A stretch of 64,000 nucleotides of DNA, from contig NZ_JADILO010000012.1 of the NCBI RefSeq assembly GCF_015278125.1, positions 1 to 64,000 of the forward strand, read 5' to 3'. Below, one piece after another: positions 48,450-57,033 of this stretch. A model generated the notes under the pieces. That model did not search any database. It saw nothing but the letters and a program-made list of their open reading frames with translations, and had not been told where the DNA came from. Every line of letters begins with the position of its first letter. Within the stretch, counting starts at the first letter, position 1. A program made the translations under genes and the position numbers. The stretch comes from Vibrio fluminensis. GTDB lineage: Bacteria > Pseudomonadota > Gammaproteobacteria > Enterobacterales > Vibrionaceae.

Positions 48450-49003
48450 GAGTAATACCTATTGATTTATGATGCTGTATACAATCCAAAGCTGTTTTGT
48501 GAATGCAGAAAGGCGTCCTGAGTTCATTTTTAGGTGAAGAATGTTCGCCTTACTCAAATAAAATTAATTACTTAGCTTTGAATAAAAATTAGTTGGGTTG
48601 ATTTCATTTGGGTGCAATTAGGTTCGGATTTGCCCCCTCAACTCGATGACTGGATACTATGCCTGAAGGGTGTATGAGTAAAATGAATGTATTTCATTTT
48701 TTAAATGCATGAAACGCATTTTATGGTCGAGTAAGAATGAGATCACGTTAGAGTGTGAGTGTTCACTTCTGTGTAATACTTCATTTTTAAATGCTTGTGT
48801 ATTGTTTTCGCTAGTAACCTTTTCTGTCTTTGTCGGATTGAGTTGGGTGAAAAGGACGAGGAAAAAGTGAGCGGAAAAATAAAAAAAGAGTTGGTTTGAA
48901 GGTCGCCCCTCTAACTAACTCAACAATATTCTGGTTGTGACCAGAAACGGATAGGTCTGATATTTAAGGTATAAAGTGAGGTCAGATAAACCACTGCGAA
49001 CAG
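48450..49003. other. Long intergenic region upstream of pflB
   Basis: 554 bp without a credible ORF. It contains AAATGC-7 bp-GCATTT at 48703-48721 and a hairpin TTCTGGT/ACCAGAA at 48929-48946, the latter possibly ending the small gene at 49004. I looked for an FNR site (TTGAT-N4-ATCAA) and found no good one. Confidence 0.4.
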
Positions 49004-49204
49004 CTATAGGTTCATTAGACTCTCAATTGACTCTTCAAAAGGAAGGTTATAGGAATTAATCCCATAGCCATCAGTCGCGTCAATGTAGATATCAGTAATC
49101 TTTGACTGCCCGTGGTATTCAATCACGCCAAGAGACTGTTCCACTGTTTTGCAGATTAATGTTGAGTTATCGTTAAGCCTGATAGTGCAAGATTGTAAGT
49201 TCAT
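49004..49204 (-). CDS. Small protein, 66 aa, unknown
   Basis: Starts at ATG 49204 with an AGGGAG ribosome site. The sequence (SCTIRLNDNSTLICKTVEQS, then TDGYGINSYNLP) looks like a small beta-rich cytoplasmic protein. No family recognised. It is divergent from ada-alkA, about 280 bp from that start. Confidence 0.55.
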   Translation of the reverse strand: MNLQSCTIRLNDNSTLICKTVEQSLGVIEYHGQSKITDIYIDATDGYGINSYNLPFEESIESLMNL

Positions 49205-49377
49205 AGCCAACTCCCTGTTAGTGCACTTTTGATTGGTTTCGCCAAGGGAATCCTTCCCTCCCAATAACTAAAATTAGTTAAGGTTTTATCAATAAGCAAT
49301 TTGTTGTAGTGAAATTTTGCAAATTAACGCTTTAGTATTAAGTTCCGAAAATGGCGAGTGCGGCAGGAGAATCACTG

Positions 49378-49383
49378 TACACT
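49378..49383 (+). promoter_or_regulatory. Candidate -10 element of ada-alkA
   Basis: TACACT lies 8 bp before the repeat array. No good -35 hexamer is at 17 bp, as expected if Ada activates the promoter. If real, the whole heptanucleotide array is in the transcribed leader. Confidence 0.3.
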
Positions 49384-49387
49384 CTAA

Positions 49388-49483
<96 letters not shown>

Positions 49484-49485
49484 GG

Positions 49486-50844
49486 ATGATGGCGGACAAT
49501 TTTGAGCAGTTTCAATTAGCACGGCAAACCCGTGATGCTCGCTTTGATGGGCGTTTCTTTGTTGCAGTAAAAACCACAAAAATCTTCTGTCGTCCGATTT
49601 GTCCGGCGAATTTACCCAAAGAAGAGAACGTTGAGTACTACACTAATGCCGCTCTCGCGCTACAGGCAGGTTATCGACCATGCTTGCGTTGTCGACCGGA
49701 TAGTGCACCTAACTCATGGGCTTGGCAGGGGAGTAAAACCACCTACCAGCGAGCACTTGGTTTGATTGAACAAGGTGAATTGCAGCAAGGATCGTTACAA
49801 ACATTAGCGGAACGGTTAGGCATATCCGATCGTTATCTGCGCCAACTGTTTGAACAGAATTTAGGTATGTCCCCTAAGCAATATGCTCTCTATCATCAGC
49901 TGTTATTCGCGAAACAGCTATTGCATTCAAGTAGTATGAGCATCACAGAGATTGGCTTTGCGAGTGGTTTTAATAGTACACGTCGCTTTAATGATGCATT
50001 CAAAAAAGCACTACGGCTTTCGCCGAGTGATTTAAAACGTGAAGTGGCGAATGGTAGCGCACGTAATAGTTTAGAACTGAGTTATCGCGGCGCTTATGAT
50101 TGGCGTTATACCCTCAAATTTTATCGCCTACGAGCGGTTCAAGGGCTCGAAGAGATCGGTGAGAGCAGTTACCAACGTCATGTGCAAATCAACAATAAAC
50201 CGGCTTGGTTTCACATCGATTTTGCAGCGAAAACTAATAAGGTGGTATTGCAATTTGAATTGGCGGATATCAGCCAGTTAAAGCATCTTGTCACCAATGT
50301 CAGACGCATGTTTGACCTCGATGTTGATGTTAATGTGATAGAGCAGCATCTAGAGCAACTTGAGCCTGGGCTAGTGATTCGTCATGGTATTCGTATGCCC
50401 GGGGTTTGGAGCACTTGGGAAGCGGGTGTTAGGGCTATTCTCGGTCAGCAAGTTTCAATCAAAGCGGCGATTGGTCAGTTGAACTTGTTGGTGTCGACTT
50501 TGCAGCCGCACGGTGCCACGCATTTTCCTACTCCCCAAGAGGTGAGCAGCGCTGATTTGGGTTTCTTACGCATGCCGCAAAGTCGCCGTGATACGCTCAA
50601 ACGATTTGCTGAGTTAATCGCAGCAGAACCCGAAGCGGAGTTTGAAAAATGGCTGGCGCTTAAAGGAATTGGTCCTTGGACGGTAAACTATGCCGCGCTG
50701 CGTGGTTTATCTGAACCCGATCGATTCTTAGAAGGTGATTTGGTGGTTAAAAAAGCGCTTCAACAATTCACTCAACTTAACAGAGACAATGTTTCGCCAT
50801 TTGGCAGTTATGCGACCTTTCATTTATGGAGTCATGCAGGATGA
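49486..50844 (+). CDS. Ada-AlkA fusion: methyl-sensor AraC regulator and DNA glycosylase
   Basis: A 452-aa protein joining the Ada N-terminal methylphosphotriester domain, an AraC HTH, and AlkA 3-methyladenine DNA glycosylase. The N-terminal zinc Cys are in FCRPICPAN (C-x3-C) and CLRCRPD (C-x2-C). AraC HTH about 90-185. AlkA part: N-domain about 190-285, then HhH motif LKGIGPWTVNYAALRG with catalytic Asp in FLEGDLVVKKA. It senses alkylation and excises damaged bases. Overlaps ogt by 4 bp. ATG 49489 is an alternative start. Confidence 0.92.
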   Translation: MMADNFEQFQLARQTRDARFDGRFFVAVKTTKIFCRPICPANLPKEENVEYYTNAALALQAGYRPCLRCRPDSAPNSWAWQGSKTTYQRALGLIEQGELQQGSLQTLAERLGISDRYLRQLFEQNLGMSPKQYALYHQLLFAKQLLHSSSMSITEIGFASGFNSTRRFNDAFKKALRLSPSDLKREVANGSARNSLELSYRGAYDWRYTLKFYRLRAVQGLEEIGESSYQRHVQINNKPAWFHIDFAAKTNKVVLQFELADISQLKHLVTNVRRMFDLDVDVNVIEQHLEQLEPGLVIRHGIRMPGVWSTWEAGVRAILGQQVSIKAAIGQLNLLVSTLQPHGATHFPTPQEVSSADLGFLRMPQSRRDTLKRFAELIAAEPEAEFEKWLALKGIGPWTVNYAALRGLSEPDRFLEGDLVVKKALQQFTQLNRDNVSPFGSYATFHLWSHAG

Positions 50845-51323
50845 ACCTCTTTACAGTGATAGATACCCCATTAGGTAAGATGACCCTTCAAGCCAACCAA
50901 CATGGTTTACTCGGTGCTTGGTTTGAAACTCAAACCACACAACCGAACGAATTGGGGGTACGTGATGATGAGTTTGCCTTGCTGCGTGAAGCCAAAACTC
51001 AACTTGATGAGTATTTTGCTGGTATTCGCAATCAATTTGATCTGCCGCTCGCCGCTCAAGGGACCGCGTTTCAAACTCAGGTTTGGCAGGCTTTAACCAC
51101 CATTCCTTTTGGTGAAACTTGGAGTTATCAACAACTGGCGGATGCCATTGATAATCCGAAAGCGGTACGCGCAGTGGGACTGGCGAATGGTAAAAATCCG
51201 ATCTCGATTATTGTGCCATGCCATCGCGTAATAGGGAAAAGCGGCAAATTGACTGGCTATGCGGGTGGCGTTGAGCGTAAAGCGGCGTTACTTAAACTGG
51301 AAAATATTGAATTTGATGTTTAG
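50841..51323 (+). CDS. ogt: Methylated-DNA--protein-cysteine methyltransferase
   Basis: A 160-aa suicide repair enzyme that takes the methyl group from O6-methylguanine. The acceptor Cys is in IIVPCHRVIG; NPKAVRAVGLANGKNP is conserved. Starts inside the stop of ada-alkA (ATGA), so the two are translated as a coupled alkylation-repair pair. Confidence 0.95.
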   Translation: MNLFTVIDTPLGKMTLQANQHGLLGAWFETQTTQPNELGVRDDEFALLREAKTQLDEYFAGIRNQFDLPLAAQGTAFQTQVWQALTTIPFGETWSYQQLADAIDNPKAVRAVGLANGKNPISIIVPCHRVIGKSGKLTGYAGGVERKAALLKLENIEFDV

Positions 51324-51493
51324 TGTTGCTCTGGCTCGCGGTAGCGATCGGGATTAAAGAGTGGTTTGCTTGGCATAAAATAACTGCACGCTTCACGAGT
51401 GGCGAGAGTAGGTTGTTGCCAAGCCGCACAGAGATCTTTTTCGTTATCGCGCGCACGAGTAAATTGCCGACATTGTCCACATTTAAACATCAT
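51320..51493 (-). CDS. 57-aa four-cysteine protein
   Basis: A small ORF encoding MMFKCGQCRQFTRAR at the N-terminus and Cys at 5, 8, 22 and 36, the spacing of a small zinc- or Fe-binding fold. AAGGGA precedes the first ATG by about 5 bases. Its stop overlaps the ogt stop by 4 bp, tail to tail. It was missed by length filters. Likely real because of the ribosome site and Cys pattern; function unknown. Confidence 0.65.
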   Translation of the reverse strand: MMFKCGQCRQFTRARDNEKDLCAAWQQPTLATREACSYFMPSKPLFNPDRYREPEQH

Positions 51494-51596
51494 TGAGTCC
51501 CTTCAATTTTGATGCTTAGAGTGTATGGCGATTTACCAAGGGAAAAATTGATCTATCGCCTGAATTGGTTTTTAACTAAGACTTTAAAACGTACTT

Positions 51597-52145
51597 TCAA
51601 ATCGTACTTTCAAATAAGGTTAAATAAGAGCGATGTTCAAGATCTTGAGGCAGTAAACCAAATTGCTGCGCTAGCTGTTCCAAATCACTTCGGTAGCGCG
51701 CCAACGCACTCTCGTCTTCCGTCATAATGGCGAATTCGGCGAATTGACCTATATTGGCTAACTGATCAAAGGTGATATGGAATTGCCCAATAAAGTAGAT
51801 GCTGCGTGTTTTCTGCGTGATTAGTCTGACTTGATACCCCATATTTTCCAGCATGTTACGCGCATTCGCTGAATTGGTAATATTGGTCGCTTCACAGCGG
51901 TCTGCTTCGGGTCCTTTTACGATCCACAATTTAATCCCAGACGGCTCCATCTCACGGATTGAGACGGTTTTACCTTGCTGCTTGAGGGTATGCTCTGGAG
52001 TGTCAAAGTACCAATCGGTTTCTTGATTTTCATGCACCATAACTTGATGCTCAAGAGAGTTAAGGACGCGATAAAACGCGTCCTTATTTTTGACTCGAAA
52101 CTTCAACTCGACTTCATATTTCCCTTTGAAGTGTTCTTGGCTCAT
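51597..52145 (-). CDS. Class IV adenylate cyclase (CyaB, CYTH domain)
   Basis: A 182-aa CYTH-fold protein. The signature EVELKFRV (ExExK, about 11-18) and basic/acidic strands KLWIVKG and FHITFDQL match the class IV (CyaB) adenylyl cyclase subgroup. Alternatively it could be a thiamine triphosphatase-like member. It overlaps the DEAD-box gene by 4 bp and is probably co-transcribed. Confidence 0.8.
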   Translation of the reverse strand: MSQEHFKGKYEVELKFRVKNKDAFYRVLNSLEHQVMVHENQETDWYFDTPEHTLKQQGKTVSIREMEPSGIKLWIVKGPEADRCEATNITNSANARNMLENMGYQVRLITQKTRSIYFIGQFHITFDQLANIGQFAEFAIMTEDESALARYRSDLEQLAQQFGLLPQDLEHRSYLTLFESTI

Positions 52146-53341
52146 TCGGCGTCTTTCTGTACTCGTTTGCTTTTTGGCACATAGTTGAGAATTGAAATTG
52201 GCACAGGTTTGCGTGGTGCAAAGCCTTCAACTTCACGGCGTTCAATCAGGTGACCCAGACGGCTTTCAATCATGCATAGATTTTTGAAGTTATCTTTAGA
52301 TACGAACGAAATCGCTTCGCCTTGCGCATCCGCACGACCGGTACGACCAATACGGTGGACATATTCGTCAGCTGGGAACGGTAAATCGTAGTTAATTACG
52401 CGCGTTAAGCCATGAATATCGATACCACGCGCGCCAACACCAGTTGCGATCATGTATTGAATCTTGCCAGCTTTGAAATCTTCTAGCAGTTGACTACGAA
52501 TGGCTTGGCTGCGCCCACTGTGGAATGCTTCGGCAGCGATGCCACGCTTCTCTAGCTGCTGGGCTAGTTTTGCCGCGCCATGTTTAGTCTCGATAAAGAT
52601 CAACGCTTGGTCCCAATTGTTCTCTTTGATTAGGTGTGCCAGCAGTGACGATTTCATGTCTTTATCAACGGTGATAAGCCATTGTTCGATGTTCTTTTTC
52701 GATGCTTGGTTTGCTGCAATCGAGATTTCGTATGGCTTATGTACCGCGGTTTTGGCAAGATCACGTACTTTGTTTGACAGTGTTGCTGAGAACAGCAAGT
52801 TCTGAATATCGGTTGGCAGGCGATCGAGGATCTTGTTGATGTCATCGATAAAGCCCATGTCTAGCATGCGGTCAGCTTCATCAAGTACTAATACTTCGAC
52901 TTCTTCAAAGTAAACCGCGCGTCTGGCGTACATATCAAGTAGACGACCAGGGGTTGCCACCAAAACATCGACGCCTTCGATCAACGCCTGTTTTTGTGCT
53001 TTCTCGTCAACACCGCCGTACATAGCCAATGAAGTCAGTTTTAGGTGCTGACCATATTGGCGGACTTTTTCTTCCACCTGAATGGCCAGTTCGCGGGTCG
53101 GGGTTAAGATAAGCGCGCGAATGCGTTTTTTACGTTGCGTTTCACCTTGGCTTAACTTTTCTAGAATAGGTAATACAAAGCTTGCCGTTTTACCCGTGCC
53201 TGTTTGCGCGGCTGCAATAAGATCTTGTCCTTGCAGAATCACAGGAATCGCTTTGGTTTGGATATTGGTAGGCTTGCTGTAACCCAATTGTTGGATAGCG
53301 TCTGTGATAGGTTGGCTTAAGCCGAGTTTTGAAAATGGCAT
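52142..53341 (-). CDS. DEAD-box RNA helicase (RhlE-like)
   Basis: A 399-aa ATP-dependent RNA helicase. Q motif GYSKPTNIQ, motif I AQTGTGKT, Ia PTRELAIQ, DEAD in VLDEADRMLD, SAT in LLFSATL, and HRIGRTGRA. It is short and lacks the long C-terminal extension of RhlB. Probably ribosome assembly or mRNA turnover. Linked with the cyclase gene by a 4-bp overlap. Confidence 0.92.
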   Translation of the reverse strand: MPFSKLGLSQPITDAIQQLGYSKPTNIQTKAIPVILQGQDLIAAAQTGTGKTASFVLPILEKLSQGETQRKKRIRALILTPTRELAIQVEEKVRQYGQHLKLTSLAMYGGVDEKAQKQALIEGVDVLVATPGRLLDMYARRAVYFEEVEVLVLDEADRMLDMGFIDDINKILDRLPTDIQNLLFSATLSNKVRDLAKTAVHKPYEISIAANQASKKNIEQWLITVDKDMKSSLLAHLIKENNWDQALIFIETKHGAAKLAQQLEKRGIAAEAFHSGRSQAIRSQLLEDFKAGKIQYMIATGVGARGIDIHGLTRVINYDLPFPADEYVHRIGRTGRADAQGEAISFVSKDNFKNLCMIESRLGHLIERREVEGFAPRKPVPISILNYVPKSKRVQKDAE

Positions 53342-53410
53342 GCTTTCACTCTGTATAAATGACCAAAGGGGCTAGTGCCCCTTATTTGCGTTGAGTTTAG
53401 CATGAACAGG

Positions 53411-53704
53411 CTAAATTTCTTTCTCTATTTTGTCAGCCATTTTATCTTCAAGTTCTTCTTTGTTCTGCTCGCCCTTTTTGAGCATGTCATCGACTTTTTG
53501 GCCTTCTTTATCCATCTCTGCCTTTACATCAGCCTCGGCTTTACTTACGTCAGCTTCAGCTTTACCCATTGCACTATCACGTTTATCCATCATTTTTTGC
53601 TTCGATTCATCCATCATATCGGTTTTACCGTGATGATCGGCAACAACTAAAGGCGTAAATAGAAGTGAACTAAGCAGAGCTGCCAAATAAGGGATTCGAT
53701 TCAT
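53411..53704 (-). CDS. Small exported, highly charged helical protein
   Basis: A 97-aa protein with a signal peptide (1-22, VVA-DH). The mature 75 residues are Lys/Glu/Asp-rich and repetitive (KAEADVSKAEADVKAEMD), predicted to be a single helix or coiled coil, with a Met-rich stretch (DMMDESKQKMMDKRD). Function unknown; likely periplasmic. Confidence 0.65.
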   Translation of the reverse strand: MNRIPYLAALLSSLLFTPLVVADHHGKTDMMDESKQKMMDKRDSAMGKAEADVSKAEADVKAEMDKEGQKVDDMLKKGEQNKEELEDKMADKIEKEI

Positions 53705-53797
53705 AACAAGACCTCTCCATTGATAAAAGTCTTATTGATTATTGGTCAAATCATCGCCTTTTTCCTGTTATTCGGTAGATTGTTGAGGTGGGGTATA

Positions 53798-53823
53798 TGC
53801 TGGTTAGACGAAGCTAACCAGCA
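53798..53823 (-). terminator. Hairpin after nhaD
   Basis: Perfect 10-bp stem TGCTGGTTAG/CTAACCAGCA; no clear T-run on the minus strand, so termination is unproven. Confidence 0.45.
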
Positions 53824-53844
53824 AAATTAAACAGAAAGAGCAGG

Positions 53845-55278
53845 TTAGAATAGCGCGCTATTCATCCAGAGGTGGGCGGCAATACTGGCAACATACCCAA
53901 GCCCGATGACCGGCGCCCATTTTAGATGACCAAAGAAGGTGTACTTGCCATGTGCGGCGCCCATAAGCGCAACACCTGCCGCAGAGCCGATAGAGAGTAA
54001 ACTACCGCCGACACCTGCAGTTAAGGTGACCAGTAGCCAGTTACCCATCGACATTTCAGGTTCCATGGTCAGAACCGCAAACATCACTGGGATGTTATCA
54101 ACAATCGCAGAGAGTATCCCTACCATGACGTTGGCCCAAACAGGATCCCATTGGTAGTACATGATCTCTGATACCATGTTGAGATAACCAATCAGGCTCA
54201 AACCACCTACACACATGACCACGCCGTAGAAGAACAGTAGCGTATCCCACTCGGCATGGGACACTCGGCGAAATACATCAAACGGTACCACTGAGCCTAA
54301 ACGTTTGAGCGCTAGGTCATCACGGTTGGCGATTGCCACTTGTGCTTTACGTGCTAACGAGCGCTTAAGCGTGCGACGCAGGAAGAAACCGAAAAATTGC
54401 AGATAGGCGAGACCCATCATCATACCGATCACTGGTGGGAAATGAAGAACCGCGTGGAAAGCCACTGCAGTGGCAATGGTAAGAATAAACAGCGCAACGA
54501 TACGGCGTGCCCCACGTTTGAGCTCGACATGCACGTGGGCGACGTTAGGTTTCGCATTAGGAATAAACCAAGACATGATCACCGCAGGCACGATATAACT
54601 GATCACTGAAGGGGTAAATAGCGGCATAAACTCAGAGAAAGAGACGTGACCAGCCTGCCAAACCATCAGTGTGGTGATGTCTCCAAACGGGCTAAATGCC
54701 CCCCCGGCGTTTGCGGCTACAACGATGTTAATACAGGCGAGGTTGATAAAACGCGTGTTATCGCCGCCGACTTTCATTACCACGGCGCACATCAGGAGTG
54801 CGGTGGTGAGGTTATCGGCAATCGGTGAAATAAAGAAGGCGAGGATACCGGTTAGCCAGAATAGTGCTTTGAAGTTGAAACCTTTACCCACCATCCAAGC
54901 TTGAAGTGCGTCAAAAAGCCTTCGTTCTTCCATAGCGCTGATGTACGTCATGGCAACCAGTAAGAACAGCAGCAACTCAGCATACTCGAGTAAGTTGTGC
55001 TCTAATGCCGCATGGGCTACATCCATTTGTCCTTGTTGTGAGTAGACATAACCGACCATTGCCCAAATGATGCCAGCCGCGAGCAGTACCGGTTTGGATT
55101 TGCGCAGTTGTAAGTACTCTTCGAGCATAACAAGAGTGTAGGCAAGACCAAATATGATCAGAGCAGCGTAACCGACTGTAGATTGGGTAAGATCAAGAGG
55201 GGACAGTTCGCTACTGGCGGCGAATGCTGGGTAGGGCAAAAATATCAGGCCAATCATTAATGACCATAAGCTTTTCAT
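53845..55278 (-). CDS. nhaD: NhaD-type Na+/H+ antiporter
   Basis: A 477-aa inner-membrane antiporter of the ion-transporter superfamily, with a signal-like first segment and about 12 helices. Features: LISPIADNLTTALLM-type loop (ISPIADNLTTALLMCAVVMK, about 150-169), GGAFSPFGDITTLMVWQAGH (about 191-210), and SAIVDNIPVMFAVL near the end. NhaD homologues in Vibrio expel Na+ at alkaline pH. Monocistronic. Confidence 0.88.
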   Translation of the reverse strand: MKSLWSLMIGLIFLPYPAFAASSELSPLDLTQSTVGYAALIIFGLAYTLVMLEEYLQLRKSKPVLLAAGIIWAMVGYVYSQQGQMDVAHAALEHNLLEYAELLLFLLVAMTYISAMEERRLFDALQAWMVGKGFNFKALFWLTGILAFFISPIADNLTTALLMCAVVMKVGGDNTRFINLACINIVVAANAGGAFSPFGDITTLMVWQAGHVSFSEFMPLFTPSVISYIVPAVIMSWFIPNAKPNVAHVHVELKRGARRIVALFILTIATAVAFHAVLHFPPVIGMMMGLAYLQFFGFFLRRTLKRSLARKAQVAIANRDDLALKRLGSVVPFDVFRRVSHAEWDTLLFFYGVVMCVGGLSLIGYLNMVSEIMYYQWDPVWANVMVGILSAIVDNIPVMFAVLTMEPEMSMGNWLLVTLTAGVGGSLLSIGSAAGVALMGAAHGKYTFFGHLKWAPVIGLGYVASIAAHLWMNSALF

Positions 55279-55828
55279 TACTTCACTCCTTGAATGTCAG
55301 AAAAGCGCTCGAGTCGAAGATTATTGATGCAGTCTTACAGCTTGCTGCATATATCTTATTGTTAGTCTTCCCGTGACTACTACAGAGTTGGCGACTGCAG
55401 TTGTTTCAGTTCGGTCTGACGATTTAATTTGTTATTTAGGCATTAATTGACTCGGCGCGGATTAATAAACTGCGCACATTCTAAAGACCTTTTTACAGAT
55501 TGTTTGTGAGATAGGTGGTATTCGACTGATTCTCTTATAATTTAATAAATTATAAGAATTTTATGAATGTTTGTGATGTGCAATGTTATGAGCTTTGAGT
55601 GTAATTAAATGCTAATTTTGCTGTATATCACAAAATATGACACTAAGTTGAAGTGTATGAACAGATTTAATATCGGCTTGATACGGATCAGATTTCTAGC
55701 ACAATAATTCCCACAAAATCCGTCAGGGTTACTAACCTGACGCTGACATAAAACGCTTTTTATAGAACGAATTTTCCAGCGACTGAGTTGTAGCTCTGTT
55801 GTCCTGTCTAATTATTAAGGTGTTAAAA
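55279..55828. promoter_or_regulatory. Divergent promoter region nhaD/yjiH
   Basis: 550 bp AT-rich region with no credible ORF. It contains a 25-bp inverted repeat at 55533-55557 (TCTTATAATTT, AAT, AAATTATAAGA), a strong operator candidate. Further palindromes were not seen. Confidence 0.5.
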
Positions 55829-56560
55829 ATGTCCACTCCCAACCCAATTGAACGCAAGGTGACATGGGGATGCTATGTCGCACTCGCATTCGCTGTCGTG
55901 TTTTTCTCTGGCTTAATGCAATCTAATGAATGGTATGGCGTATTCGACTTCACCACGCTAAATGGCTCATTTGGTAAAGTCGCATACGGCGTACAAGAAA
56001 CCGCTGAAGGTGTTGAAGCGGCAACCACGTCATTCCGTGGTAAAGGTGGTAGCGGTGCGCGTGATGGCTTTATCTTCGCATTGACGCTGATCCCAACGGT
56101 TATGTTCGCACTAGGTGTGATTAACGTTCTTGAGCATTACGGCGCACTGGATGCCGCACGTAAACTGCTTTCTCCACTGCTACGTCCGCTTATGGGCATC
56201 CCTGGTAGCTCAGGTCTAGCGCTAATCGCATCGCTACAAAGTACTGATGCAGGTGCAGCAATGACTCGTCAGCTTAAAGATGAAGGTCGTTTGACTAAAC
56301 GTGAGACTGACGTATTCACTATGTTCCAATTCACTGCAGGTGCGGCGATTGTTAACTTCTTCTCATCTGGTGCGGTGCTATTTACGCTAACTTTGGCTGA
56401 CGGCTCACTGGCTGTGTCATCGTCAATTGGTTTGGCTGTAGGTGTGATGTTCCTATTTAAGTTTATCGGCGCGAACCTATTCCGCGTTTACCTAAACATC
56501 ACAGAAGGCAAAGAAGACAAAAACCAATCAGCTGAGCTACAAGAGGAAGCAGCAAAATGA
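55829..56560 (+). CDS. YjiH-like nucleoside-recognition membrane protein
   Basis: A 243-aa inner-membrane protein resembling E. coli YjiH (nucleoside-recognition/GATE family). Features: GFIFALTLIPTVMFALGVI, SPLLRPLMGIPGSSGLALIA and AGAAIVNFFSSGAVLF. AAGGTG precedes ATG 55829. Its stop overlaps the YjiG-like gene by 4 bp. The transported compound is not known. Confidence 0.8.
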   Translation: MSTPNPIERKVTWGCYVALAFAVVFFSGLMQSNEWYGVFDFTTLNGSFGKVAYGVQETAEGVEAATTSFRGKGGSGARDGFIFALTLIPTVMFALGVINVLEHYGALDAARKLLSPLLRPLMGIPGSSGLALIASLQSTDAGAAMTRQLKDEGRLTKRETDVFTMFQFTAGAAIVNFFSSGAVLFTLTLADGSLAVSSSIGLAVGVMFLFKFIGANLFRVYLNITEGKEDKNQSAELQEEAAK

Positions 56561-57024
56561 GCGAAGTAAAAGCAAAGAAACCTATGGTAACGGACATCTT
56601 CGTTGAAGGTGCGAAAAAGGGTTGGGTAATTGCGACTACCTCTACAGTACCAAACGTATTGATGGCGTTTGTGATCATTAAAGCGCTGCAAATCACGGGG
56701 GCGCTGGATCTAATGGGTACTATTTTTGCGCCTATCATGGCAGTTTTTGGTCTTCCTGGCGAAGCGGCGGCAGTGCTAATTGGTGCTTGGATGTCTATGG
56801 GCGGCGCAGTCGGTGTTGTTATTACGCTATTTGACCAAGGCATCCTAAACGGTGCGCACATCGCGATTCTTGCTCCGGCTATCTACCTAATGGGCTCACA
56901 AGTGCAGTACATGGGTCGTATCATGGGTCCTATCGGCACTGAAGGTCGTTACATTCCAATTATGATCGCTATTTCTGTACTGAACGCGTTTGGTGCAATG
57001 CTAGTGATGAACCTATTTGTGTAA
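56557..57024 (+). CDS. YjiG-like membrane protein
   Basis: A 155-aa inner-membrane protein. The stretches GWVIATTSTVPNVLMAFVII, GLPGEAAAVLIGAWMSMGGA and IYLMGSQVQYMGRI match E. coli YjiG. Translation overlaps yjiH and a peptidase gene follows by 9 bp. Together YjiH and YjiG probably form a transporter for a small peptide or amino-acid derivative. Confidence 0.8.
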   Translation: MSEVKAKKPMVTDIFVEGAKKGWVIATTSTVPNVLMAFVIIKALQITGALDLMGTIFAPIMAVFGLPGEAAAVLIGAWMSMGGAVGVVITLFDQGILNGAHIAILAPAIYLMGSQVQYMGRIMGPIGTEGRYIPIMIAISVLNAFGAMLVMNLFV

Positions 57025-57033
57025 GGTGTGATG

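Noticed and set aside
48450..48600. FNR or ArcA site upstream of pflB
   Set aside because: Expected for pflB, but no TTGAT-N4-ATCAA-like palindrome was found by eye.
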